DNA of 33,676 bases from Acidimicrobiia bacterium. Its GTDB lineage: Bacteria > Actinomycetota > Acidimicrobiia > Acidimicrobiales > Aldehydirespiratoraceae. Below the pieces are notes generated by a model. The model searched no databases. It was not told the DNA's origin and worked only from the letters and a program-made list of their open reading frames with translations. The DNA lies in assembly GCA_030432715.1 (NCBI GenBank), contig JAUIML010000011.1:1-33676 (forward strand), given 5' to 3'. Each line of letters begins with the position of its first letter. Positions within the stretch are counted from its first letter, which is position 1. Of this stretch, positions 18,721 to 26,751 are shown in pieces. The translations under genes were made by a program, and so were the position numbers.

Positions 18721-19988
18721 CCGCCACCCTCCCGGAGCAGACTCCCGCGCGCGGCCCCTCGACCATGGGCGTGCTGCACCATGCCGGCGCCCGATGGGCG
18801 CTCTACGCCGCATTCACCGTGCTCCTGCTGTCGATCACGCAGGAGCTCGCCACCCCCTCCACCGATCAGCTCACGTCGAGCGGCACGGCGTCGCTCGCGA
18901 TCCGCTGGGCAGTGCCGATCATGCTCGCCGGCCTCGGTGGTCTCTGGGCCGAACGGGCCGGTGTCATCAACATCGGCCTCGAGGGAATGATGGTGCTCGG
19001 CACCTGGTGCGGCGCCTACGGCGCCGTCATCGGCGATCCCTGGCTCGGTGTGCTGTTCGGCATCCTCGGTGGCGCCTTCGGTGGATTGCTCCACGCCGTG
19101 GCCACGGTCATCTTCCGGGTCGATCACATCGTCTCGGGTGTCGCCATCAACCTCCTGGCTCCCGGCCTCACCCGCTTCCTCGCTGACTCCATCTTCAGCG
19201 GCTACGAGGGTGGCAGTATCAGCCAATCGCCCAGCGTCGACGACGTCGGCGAATTCAGCATCCCGTTGCTGTCAGACCTGCTCGAGTGGTTCGAGGAACG
19301 GAACTGGTTCTTCGTCTCCGATGCGACCGGTCTGCTCGGCGGGCTCGTGAGCGACGTCTCCTGGCTCACCGTCGTGGCCTATCTGTGTCTTCCGATGACG
19401 ATGTTCGTGCTGTGGCGCACCACGTTCGGGCTCCGGCTGCGGAGCTGTGGCGAGGATCCGTGGGCGGCGGAGACCGTCGGCGTCAACGTCCTCTTCCACA
19501 AGTTCGTGGCGGTGATCGTCAGTGGGGCCCTCGCCGGCCTCTCCGGAGCGTTCATCGTCATCGAGCTCACCGGCATCTACAAGGAGAACCAGACCAACGG
19601 TCGTGGGTTCATCGGCCTCGCAACGATGATCTTCGGCAACTGGCGCCCCGTCGGCACCGCGTTGGGTGCGCTCCTCTTCGGGTTCGCCGACGCGTTGCAG
19701 CTCCGTGACCGCACGGCGGTCCATGCCCTGCTGCTGCTGGCCGCGATCGCTCTCGGACTGCTCGCCCTGCGGGCCCTGCGCGAACGCAAGTGGGTCAGCA
19801 GTGTGCTCTTCGTGGGGTTCGCGGCGCTCTTCGCGACCTGGTACGCGGTCACCGACTCGGTGCCCTCGCAGCTACCGCAGGTGACCCCGCACATCATGAC
19901 CCTCGTGGTGCTGGTGTTCGCGGTGCGAAGACTCCGGATGCCGGCGGCCGACGGCGCCATCTACAGCAAGGGCGAGGGTCGACACTGA
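18717..19988 (+). CDS. ABC transporter permease (BPD_transp_2 family)
   Basis: WAERAGVINIGLEGMMVLGTW, VDHIVSGVAINLLAPGLTRFL, GRGFIGLATMIFGNWRPVGTALGALLFGFADALQLR; ATGA overlap with the upstream permease gene. Confidence 0.93.
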   Translation: MTATLPEQTPARGPSTMGVLHHAGARWALYAAFTVLLLSITQELATPSTDQLTSSGTASLAIRWAVPIMLAGLGGLWAERAGVINIGLEGMMVLGTWCGAYGAVIGDPWLGVLFGILGGAFGGLLHAVATVIFRVDHIVSGVAINLLAPGLTRFLADSIFSGYEGGSISQSPSVDDVGEFSIPLLSDLLEWFEERNWFFVSDATGLLGGLVSDVSWLTVVAYLCLPMTMFVLWRTTFGLRLRSCGEDPWAAETVGVNVLFHKFVAVIVSGALAGLSGAFIVIELTGIYKENQTNGRGFIGLATMIFGNWRPVGTALGALLFGFADALQLRDRTAVHALLLLAAIALGLLALRALRERKWVSSVLFVGFAALFATWYAVTDSVPSQLPQVTPHIMTLVVLVFAVRRLRMPAADGAIYSKGEGRH

Positions 19989-20018
19989 TCCGCGTCGGCG
20001 CGGCCGGGTGATCGGTCG

Positions 20019-20972
20019 TCAGTAGTAGACGCAGCGCGAGCGATGGCGGGGTCGTTCCTTGTAGCGGGGCTGCGCGCCCAGGTTCCACAGGATGTTGTCG
20101 AGGTCGCCCGACGGCATCCGGTGGCCCCGCTCCGCCAGGGCGTCCCGCAACAGCTCGACGGCGTGGAGCCCGCACGCCCGGATCTCCACCTCCTCCGGGG
20201 AACCGACGGTGATGTCGTCCACCGCTTCGATACGGCGGAGGAGATCATCGTCGAAGCCGAGCACGCCCTCGACCCGCAGCACGTGGGGCACGAGATTGTC
20301 GGCGAACATCGTGAGTTCGTGGCGGTCCTCGAAGCGCCCGGGTCCGTTGCCCTCGAAGGCGACGTGGAGGTCTTGCACCACGATCTGGGCTCGCTTGTAG
20401 AGCAGCACCTCGCCCACGGCCGGGTGGGTGTGGACGTCGTGGAAGAAGGGCATCTCGTCGAGGAGTTCGACGAGCCGGGCCGCGGACCCGTCGGCGGCGG
20501 CGACCGTGGCGGTGAAGGAGCCGTCGCCGACCCGGTCGACGAACGCCGCGAGGTCGTGCCAGGCCTGGGTGAACAACGACATCAGTTCGTGCGCGGGTCC
20601 GCCGTCGAGCACCTGCCCGAAGGTGGCGGCGGCGTCGTCGACCGTCCACTCGGCCAGTCGGGCCGTGGTCAGGGCGCCGGTGTCGGCCACGTGGTCGCGC
20701 AGCGAGCTCGCCACCGTGTGGTAGCCCGACATGCCCGGTCGCTTGCGCAGGTGGGGGAAGTAGCCGCTGCCGAAATTGATGGCGTCGAGCGCCAGCACGA
20801 AGGCCGTCGTGTTCTCCTCGGAGCCGACCCGAACCTGGCCGGGGTCGTTCTTGGGGGTGTCGAGGTCGACTTCGCCGGCGAACTCACCGATGCGGTCCCG
20901 GTCGATGGTCACGTGGGTGGCGGCATCGGCCACGGCGGCACACGAGGCGCGGATGTCGTCGAGAATCGTCAT
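20019..20972 (-). CDS. Queuosine salvage family protein (DUF2419 / QNG1-like)
   Basis: N-terminal SCAAVADAATHVTIDRDRIGEFAGEV, FVLALDAINFGSGYFPHLRKRPGMSGYHTVASSL, C-terminal DNILWNLGAQPRYKERPRHRSRCVYY resemble the family from memory; not database-checked. Confidence 0.65.
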   Translation of the reverse strand: MTILDDIRASCAAVADAATHVTIDRDRIGEFAGEVDLDTPKNDPGQVRVGSEENTTAFVLALDAINFGSGYFPHLRKRPGMSGYHTVASSLRDHVADTGALTTARLAEWTVDDAAATFGQVLDGGPAHELMSLFTQAWHDLAAFVDRVGDGSFTATVAAADGSAARLVELLDEMPFFHDVHTHPAVGEVLLYKRAQIVVQDLHVAFEGNGPGRFEDRHELTMFADNLVPHVLRVEGVLGFDDDLLRRIEAVDDITVGSPEEVEIRACGLHAVELLRDALAERGHRMPSGDLDNILWNLGAQPRYKERPRHRSRCVYY

Positions 20973-21301
20973 GGGAACGACCGTGCCCGCTCGACGCGAG
21001 CGACCCGCAGTTCGTACCACTCGTACCAGTCGGTGCGGCCCCGGCCCTGGACCTCGAGATGTTCCGGATGGGTCCGCCACTCGGCGACGGCGGCCTCGTG
21101 CGCCCAGTACGACACCGTGATGCCGGTGCCGTCGCTGCTCCGTGCCGATTCGATGCCGAGATAGCCGGGAATGGTCGTTGCGAGCTCCTCCATCCGGTCG
21201 GCCGCAGCTGCGTATGCGGCATCCACGGCGGCGTTGCCGTGCTCGGCCCGCCGGTTGGTGAAGATGACCGCGAGATACGGCGGATCCGGAGTGTGGCTCA
21301 T
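20969..21301 (-). CDS. Antibiotic biosynthesis monooxygenase (ABM) domain protein
   Basis: YLAVIFTNRRAEH...MEELATTIPGYLGIESARSSDGTGITVSYWAHEAAVAEWRTHPEH. Confidence 0.8.
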   Translation of the reverse strand: MSHTPDPPYLAVIFTNRRAEHGNAAVDAAYAAAADRMEELATTIPGYLGIESARSSDGTGITVSYWAHEAAVAEWRTHPEHLEVQGRGRTDWYEWYELRVARVERARSFP

Positions 21302-21307
21302 GTCGCG

Positions 21308-21313
21308 ACCGTA
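21308..21313 (-). promoter_or_regulatory. Candidate leaderless -10 (TACGGT) for the ABM gene
   Basis: 6 nt before ATG 21301. Confidence 0.55.
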
Positions 21314-21318
21314 GGGGG

Positions 21319-22779
21319 TCAGAGGCCCCGGGCCCGGCGCCATTTCGCGTAGCGGCTCATGAGATCCAGCGAGCGGACAGCTCGTCCGGCCGATGCATGA
21401 CACATGCGGCCGGCGGCCCGCACGGCCGCGGGACCGGCGTTGTCGGGGCGGGCGTTGGCGAGTTCGGTGGCCACGAGCACCGGGGTGTTCGTGCGCGCCG
21501 CGATCTCTGCCGCCGCTTCGGCATAGCGGGCGTCCTGGCGTTCGTGGAAGCCCACGATCCGTTCGAGGCCGTGGTCGGGATAGAAACCGCCCTCCCGCAT
21601 CATCGCCGCCGTGTTGGATTGGATACCGAGCCCCAGGAAGAGCACGGCATCGACATCGGGATGCGACGCCGCGAGTTCGAGGATCTCCGGCACGGTGTCT
21701 CGGGTCTCGCCGCCGGCCATGTCGACCGGGTTGTTCTTGCTCCAGCGGGGCGGGAGCTTCTCGTCGATGGCGGCGTAGAGGTCGGGCGGCAGGGGAGTGG
21801 CCTCGAGGCGGGTGTCGCTCATCGCGTCGACGGCGGCCACGCCCCAGCCGCCCACGGTGGTGACCACGACGACGCGATCGCCGGTGGGCAGCGGCTGCGT
21901 GGCGATGGTCGCGGCCGCCTCGAAGGCCTCCTCGACGTCGCGGGCCCGGATCAGCCCGGCCTGGCGACACATGCCGTCGAACACGGCGTCGTCGGACGCG
22001 AGCGCGCCCGTGTGGGATGCGGCCGCTCGGGCCCCGGCATCCGAGGCGCCGCCCTTGACCACGACGACCGGCTTGCGTTGGGCCACGGCCCGCAGTCGCT
22101 CGAACATCTCGCGGCCGTTGTCGACCGACTCCATGTAGACGAGACACACGCTGGTCTCGGGATCCTCGGCGAACCACTCGACATAGTCGGCGATGCCGAG
22201 CACCGCCGCGTTGCCCGCAGCGACGGCGCGGCTGACGCCGACCCCGGTGTGGTGCGCGAGGTTGAGGAACGACGAGACGAAGTTGCCCGACTGGCTGGCC
22301 ACGGCGATGCGACCTGCCGGTGCATAGGGCGCCACGATCTGGGCACACATCTTCGACGGTGTCGACACCACTCCCTGGCCGTTGGGCCCGGCCACGGCCA
22401 CGCCCAACTCGTCGGCGAGGGCGACCAGGCGGGCTTCCGCCTCCGCACCTTCCGGGCCCGCCTCGCGGTAGCCGGCGGCGGCGAAGAACGCCGCGGAGAC
22501 GCCCTTGGCGGCCGCAGCCCGCAGGAGGTCTTCGTTGACGGCCTGCGGTGTACAGATGAACACCATGTCGGCTTCGCCGTCGGGGACATCGTCGATCGAC
22601 CCGAGCACCGGGCGGCCGAGGACCTCGCCCGGCTCTCGGCCCACCGGGAAGACCTTGCCCTCGTAGCCGGAGGCCAGCAGGTTGTGGAGCGTCACGAACC
22701 CGAACTTCCCCGGGTGATTCGAGACTCCCGTGATGATGATGCCCTTCGGGTCGAAAAGGGCCGAGAGGTCGTGGCTCAT
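21319..22779 (-). CDS. Acyl-CoA synthetase (ADP/NDP-forming), CoA-binding (alpha) subunit
   Basis: LFDPKGIIITGVSNHPGKFGFVTLHNLLASGYEGKVFPV; GPNGQGVVSTPSKM; SQSGNFVSSFLN; SHTGALASDDAVFDG. Confidence 0.88.
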   Translation of the reverse strand: MSHDLSALFDPKGIIITGVSNHPGKFGFVTLHNLLASGYEGKVFPVGREPGEVLGRPVLGSIDDVPDGEADMVFICTPQAVNEDLLRAAAAKGVSAAFFAAAGYREAGPEGAEAEARLVALADELGVAVAGPNGQGVVSTPSKMCAQIVAPYAPAGRIAVASQSGNFVSSFLNLAHHTGVGVSRAVAAGNAAVLGIADYVEWFAEDPETSVCLVYMESVDNGREMFERLRAVAQRKPVVVVKGGASDAGARAAASHTGALASDDAVFDGMCRQAGLIRARDVEEAFEAAATIATQPLPTGDRVVVVTTVGGWGVAAVDAMSDTRLEATPLPPDLYAAIDEKLPPRWSKNNPVDMAGGETRDTVPEILELAASHPDVDAVLFLGLGIQSNTAAMMREGGFYPDHGLERIVGFHERQDARYAEAAAEIAARTNTPVLVATELANARPDNAGPAAVRAAGRMCHASAGRAVRSLDLMSRYAKWRRARGL

Positions 22780-23435
22780 CGGTCGTCGATCTCGATCAGG
22801 GCGTCGACGGCGATCGGCCGGCCGTCGACGAGGATCATCGGGTTCAGGTCGATCGCTCGGATGCCCGCCTCCTGTTCGCCGACGCGGGCCAGACCGACGA
22901 GCGCGTCGATCAGGGCCCGGCGGTCGACGGCCGGCTCCCCCCGGAACTCCTCGAGCAGGCGCTGGGTGGCGAGATCGTCGATCATCTCTCCGGCGTCGAC
23001 CTCGTCGATGGGCACGAGGCGGAACACGACGTCGCGGATCGCCTCGGCCAGGATGCCGCCCACGCCGAGCATGACGGTGAGCCCGAACTGGGGGTCGTCG
23101 TTGAGCCCGGCGATCAGTTCCCGGTTGCCGGCGACCATGGTCGACACGAGCACCTCGACATCGCCGTCGTCGGGTTTCGCGGCGGCGAGGAGTTCGTCGC
23201 AGGCGTGACGCAGGGCCGCTTCGTCGCCGAGGCGGAGGCGGACCAACCCACGCTCGGTCTTGTGGGCGATGGCCCGGCCGCAGAGCTTGGCGACGACCGG
23301 GTAGACGACCGTCGGGGCGGCGTCGAGGGCGGCGACGACTTCGTCGGTGGTGGTGCCCGTGACGAACGGTGACACAGGGACCCCGTGGCCGGCGACGACC
23401 CGGCGGGATTCGGCTTCGGAAAGGGTGATGCTCAC
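22776..23435 (-). CDS. Acyl-CoA synthetase (ADP/NDP-forming), ATP-grasp (beta) subunit
   Basis: YPVVAKLCGRAIAHKTERGLVRLRL; MVAGNRELIAGLNDDPQFGLTVMLGVGGILAEAIRDVVFRLVPID; ATGA overlap with the alpha gene; GTG start. Confidence 0.88.
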   Translation of the reverse strand: MSITLSEAESRRVVAGHGVPVSPFVTGTTTDEVVAALDAAPTVVYPVVAKLCGRAIAHKTERGLVRLRLGDEAALRHACDELLAAAKPDDGDVEVLVSTMVAGNRELIAGLNDDPQFGLTVMLGVGGILAEAIRDVVFRLVPIDEVDAGEMIDDLATQRLLEEFRGEPAVDRRALIDALVGLARVGEQEAGIRAIDLNPMILVDGRPIAVDALIEIDDR

Positions 23436-23468
23436 GAGCTTGGGTCTACCACGAGCGCATCGATCGCC

Positions 23469-23474
23469 TACCGT
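23469..23474 (+). promoter_or_regulatory. Candidate leaderless -10 (TACCGT) for the 23482 crotonase gene
   Basis: 7 nt before ATG 23482. Confidence 0.55.
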
Positions 23475-23481
23475 CCGAGTC

Positions 23482-24261
23482 ATGAACAACGGAGATGTCG
23501 TCGACCTCGGTTCCCCGTGCCTCACCGCCCGGTACGAGGACCATGTACTGCGGGTGCGGATCGATCGGGTCGAGCGCCGCAACTCGATGACCCAGGACAT
23601 GTATCGGGGGGTGAAGCGAGCCGCGATCGTCGCCGACCGGGAGGTCGACATCGACGTGCTCGTCATCACCGGCACCGACGACGTGTTCTGTGTCGGGGGC
23701 GACATGGCGGGCAACGCGATCGACGACCCGAGCCTCGCCGCCGAGCTCGACCCCACGGACCACTTCCCGTTCCGGCACCTCGAACGCTGCTCGGCCGCCG
23801 TCATCGCCGCGGTCAACGGGCTCTGCTACGCCGGCGGCCTCGACCTGATGCTGCACTGCGACTTCTCGGTCGCGACCGCCTCGGCCCGCTTCCGGGCGCC
23901 GGAGCTGCTGCGCGGGGCCCCCGACGTGTTCATGGCGACCCGCCTCGCCGACTGGGTCGGTCTCGGCAACGCAAAGTGGATCATGTTCGCGATGGAGGCG
24001 TTCGACGCGGAACGAGCCATGCAGATGGGGCTGGTCCAGCAGGTCGTGCCCGACGACGACTTCGATGCCGCGGTCGATCGCCTCGTGGCCTCGGTCACCG
24101 CCGGGGCTCCCAAGAGCCGGGCCGTGATCAAGGACGACATCAATCGTCAGCTGCGTCCCCACGACGCCCGCGTCTTCCAGCGATCGATCATGAACCCCGA
24201 GATGCGAGAGGGCATGACCGCGTTCGTGGAGAAGCGTGACCCGGTCTGGCCCCGCGACTGA
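23482..24261 (+). CDS. Enoyl-CoA hydratase/isomerase family protein
   Basis: Crotonase motifs: GTDDVFCVGGDMAG, AAVNGLCYAGGLDLMLHCDFSVATASARFRAPEL. Confidence 0.9.
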   Translation: MNNGDVVDLGSPCLTARYEDHVLRVRIDRVERRNSMTQDMYRGVKRAAIVADREVDIDVLVITGTDDVFCVGGDMAGNAIDDPSLAAELDPTDHFPFRHLERCSAAVIAAVNGLCYAGGLDLMLHCDFSVATASARFRAPELLRGAPDVFMATRLADWVGLGNAKWIMFAMEAFDAERAMQMGLVQQVVPDDDFDAAVDRLVASVTAGAPKSRAVIKDDINRQLRPHDARVFQRSIMNPEMREGMTAFVEKRDPVWPRD

Positions 24262-24289
24262 CACCCGCCGACGGCGTGGGGGTCAGTCG
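24255..24289. terminator. Inverted repeat spanning both convergent stop codons, candidate bidirectional terminator
   Basis: CGACTGAC (24255-24262) ... GTCAGTCG (24282-24289), 8-bp perfect arms; GC-rich interior with partial further pairing. Confidence 0.5.
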
Positions 24290-24639
24290 GGAAGGCGACA
24301 GGCGTCGGTGGCGCCCGGCAACGTGTGGCGGTAGCGGGCGACGAGCGCGTAGGCCGGGCTCGCCAGCCACGAGATGGGTGGCGTGATGACGAGCCGCCCG
24401 ACGAAGCCCCAAAACCCGCCGGCCGCCATGAGTGAGCGGCCGATGGCGCGGTGGCCTCGGTGGGTGCGGCCGGCGTCGTCGACCCAGTAGGCCGCCGTCG
24501 TGACCTCGGCCTCGGTCAGCCCGAGTGCGTCGAGGTCGCACGACTGCCACGGCACCACGGCGACCGACGCCGGCAGACGCGCCTCGATCCAGCGGGCCGA
24601 GGAGGTGCAGAAGCCGCAATCACCATCGAAGACGAGCAC
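24283..24639 (-). CDS. DCC family thiol-disulfide oxidoreductase-like protein (DUF393)
   Basis: VLVFDGDCGFCTSSARWIEARL (DxDCxFC signature); GHRAIGRSL; GTG start. Confidence 0.88.
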   Translation of the reverse strand: MLVFDGDCGFCTSSARWIEARLPASVAVVPWQSCDLDALGLTEAEVTTAAYWVDDAGRTHRGHRAIGRSLMAAGGFWGFVGRLVITPPISWLASPAYALVARYRHTLPGATDACRLPD

Positions 24640-24736
24640 CGGTCCAGTCTGGCACCCAAAACGACGAACACCGCCGGGCTCGACCGGCGGTGTCATACGT
24701 TTCGGTTGCCGGCCTGATGCAGCCAGGGACCGAGGA

Positions 24737-24826
24737 TCAGCTGTTGCGACCCACGTTGGGCTTGCGCCCGTGGTTGGCCTTGCTGCGGCGAGCCTTCGCC
24801 TTCTTCTTCTGCGTGCGCTTCGACAT
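24737..24826 (-). CDS. Small basic ribosomal protein, bL37-like (29 aa)
   Basis: MSKRTQKKKAKARRSKANHGRKPNVGRNS*; Lys/Arg-rich with a KANHGRKPN segment matching the actinobacterial bL37 pattern; TACCCT hexamer 7 nt upstream; absent from the supplied ORF track. Confidence 0.75.
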   Translation of the reverse strand: MSKRTQKKKAKARRSKANHGRKPNVGRNS

Positions 24827-24833
24827 GGCCAAC

Positions 24834-24839
24834 AGGGTA
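24834..24839 (-). promoter_or_regulatory. Candidate leaderless -10 (TACCCT) for the bL37-like gene
   Basis: 7 nt before ATG 24826. Confidence 0.55.
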
Positions 24840-24883
24840 GCGGCGTCGGTGCGGGATGCGGCCCTTGGGGCGGGGGCGGGGGC

Positions 24884-25897
24884 TCAGGCGGCGTGGCTCG
24901 CGGTCCAGGCGAGCAGGTCGTCGGCGCTCCAGGTGTTGACGATGTCGTCGAGGGGCACCTCGCAGCGAGCCGCCTTGTCGGCACCGTACGGCTGCCACTC
25001 GAGCTGCCCGGTGGCGTGCGCATCGGTGTTGATGGCCACCTTGCACTCCCACTCGAGGGCGACCTCGAGAAGCTCCTCGGGTGGGTCCTGGCGCTCGGGA
25101 CGACAGTTGATCTCGACCGCGGTGTCGAACTGAGCGCAGGCGGCGAAGACGATCTCGGGATCGAAGTCGGACGGTGGCCGTCCGCGGCCGACGAGCTTGC
25201 GGTTGGTGCAGTGCCCGAGCACATCGGTGTGGGGGCTGGCAACGGCCATCACCATCCGCCGGGTCATCGCGTCGCGTTCGAGCTTCAGCTTCGAGTGCAC
25301 GCTGGCGACGACGAGGTCGAGTCGGGCCAGCATCTCGTCGGCCAGGTCGAGCGTGCCGTCCTCGAAGATGTCGACCTCCATGCCGGTGAGCACCCGGAAC
25401 GGAGCGAGCTCCTCGTTGAGCTTCGCGATCTCGTCGAGCTGCCAGACCAGCCGTTCCTCGTTGAGGCCGTGGGCGATCGTCAGCCGGGCCGAATGGTCGG
25501 TGATGACCATCCATTCGTGACCCAGTGCGATGGCGGTCTCGGCCATCTCCCGGAGCGGCGCGCCGCCGTCGGACCAGGTGGTGTGGGCATGGCAGTCACC
25601 GCGTAGGGCGGCGAGGACCTTCTCGCCTTCGCCGATCGGGATCCGGCTGCGCTCGTCGAGTCGTGCCAGGTAGCCGTCGTCGTTGTCGTCGAGGGCATCG
25701 ACGATCACCTCGGCGGTCGACTTCCCGATGCCGTCGAGCTCGGTGAGGGTGCCGGCCGCCGCTCGGGCCGCGATCTCGACCGATCCGACCTCGGCCACGA
25801 CCTCGATCGCCCGCTGGAAGGCGCGCACCTTCTGGCCCGGTGCGAGCTCCCGGTCGAGATAGTGGATCGCCTGGCGCAACGCGAATTCCGGCTCCAT
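24884..25897 (-). CDS. PHP domain protein with N-terminal helix-hairpin-helix region (PolX-like without polymerase palm)
   Basis: GDCHAHTTWSDGGAPLREMAETAIALGHEWMVITDHS, AVASPHTDVLGHCTNR, VAINTDAHATGQL; N-terminal TLTELDGIGKSTAEVI. ATG 25897 preferred over GTG 25906. Confidence 0.9.
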   Translation of the reverse strand: MEPEFALRQAIHYLDRELAPGQKVRAFQRAIEVVAEVGSVEIAARAAAGTLTELDGIGKSTAEVIVDALDDNDDGYLARLDERSRIPIGEGEKVLAALRGDCHAHTTWSDGGAPLREMAETAIALGHEWMVITDHSARLTIAHGLNEERLVWQLDEIAKLNEELAPFRVLTGMEVDIFEDGTLDLADEMLARLDLVVASVHSKLKLERDAMTRRMVMAVASPHTDVLGHCTNRKLVGRGRPPSDFDPEIVFAACAQFDTAVEINCRPERQDPPEELLEVALEWECKVAINTDAHATGQLEWQPYGADKAARCEVPLDDIVNTWSADDLLAWTASHAA

Positions 25898-25904
25898 CGG
25901 GTTC

Positions 25905-25910
25905 ACGGTA
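25905..25910 (-). promoter_or_regulatory. Candidate leaderless -10 (TACCGT) for the PHP gene
   Basis: 7 nt before ATG 25897. Confidence 0.55.
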
Positions 25911-25914
25911 CTCC

Positions 25915-25920
25915 TACGAT
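25915..25920 (+). promoter_or_regulatory. Candidate leaderless -10 (TACGAT) for the thioesterase gene
   Basis: 6 nt before ATG 25927. Confidence 0.55.
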
Positions 25921-25926
25921 CCCGTG

Positions 25927-26751
25927 ATGGCCGACGAGATGTCGAAAGAGGAGTACGTCGCCGCGGCGCTGGCCGTCGTGCCGGCCCGCCGTGCCGGCGC
26001 CGGCTTCGTCGGCGAAGCTCCCGACTGGTTCGGCCCGACCCTTTTCGGGGGGTTCGTGCTCGGCCAGGCGACGAGCGCGGTCGCCCAGACCGCGCCCGAT
26101 GGTTTCGCCCTCAACTCCTTCCACGGGTACTTCCTCGCCGCGATGCGGGCCGGGGTGCCGGCCGAGTACGCCGTCGAGACCGTGCGAGACGGCCGGTCAT
26201 TCGCTCATCGGGCCCTTACCGGTCGGCAGGAGGGCGAACCCTTCTTCTCGATGCAGGCCTCGTTCGTCGCACCGGGCCGCACGAGCGACTTCGAGTACGG
26301 GCGCACACTCTCGACATCGATTCCCCGTCCCGACGAGCTGGAGGTCGACTGGGGTGGGCCGTGGGAAGGCGCATGGCTCGGTCCGACCGAGCCGGAAGCC
26401 GACGGCTTCCGTCGTTCGTCGATGCGTCGATGGTTTCGGTTCGCGGACCGGATTCCCGATGACCACCGCCTCCACGAGGCGCTGCTCGCCTACGCGACCG
26501 ACACGACCGGCCAGGGTGCTCGCCCGCTGCAGATGGACGGCGAGGACGTCTCCGGGATCGTGAGCCTCGATCACGCCGTGTGCATGCATCGCCCGGCCCG
26601 TATCGACGAGTGGCTGTTCTTCGACGTGACCTCGACCGTCAACACCGGAGGCCGCGGCTATCTGCGCGGACAGATCCACTCGGAGGACGGGCTGCTGGTG
26701 GCGTCGGTGACCCAGGAGACGTTGCTGTGGGACCCGACGAAACGAACCTGA
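25927..26751 (+). CDS. Acyl-CoA thioesterase (TesB-like hotdog fold)
   Basis: WFGPTLFGGFVLGQATSAVAQTAPDGFALNSFHGYFLAAMRAGVPAEYAVETVRDGRSFAHRALTGRQEGEPFFSMQASF. Confidence 0.88.
   Translation: MADEMSKEEYVAAALAVVPARRAGAGFVGEAPDWFGPTLFGGFVLGQATSAVAQTAPDGFALNSFHGYFLAAMRAGVPAEYAVETVRDGRSFAHRALTGRQEGEPFFSMQASFVAPGRTSDFEYGRTLSTSIPRPDELEVDWGGPWEGAWLGPTEPEADGFRRSSMRRWFRFADRIPDDHRLHEALLAYATDTTGQGARPLQMDGEDVSGIVSLDHAVCMHRPARIDEWLFFDVTSTVNTGGRGYLRGQIHSEDGLLVASVTQETLLWDPTKRT

Noticed and set aside
19989-20018. CCGCG-TCGG-CGCGG hairpin between the permease and DUF2419-like genes
   Set aside because: Only a 5-bp stem in GC-rich sequence with no U-tract; insufficient to call a terminator.
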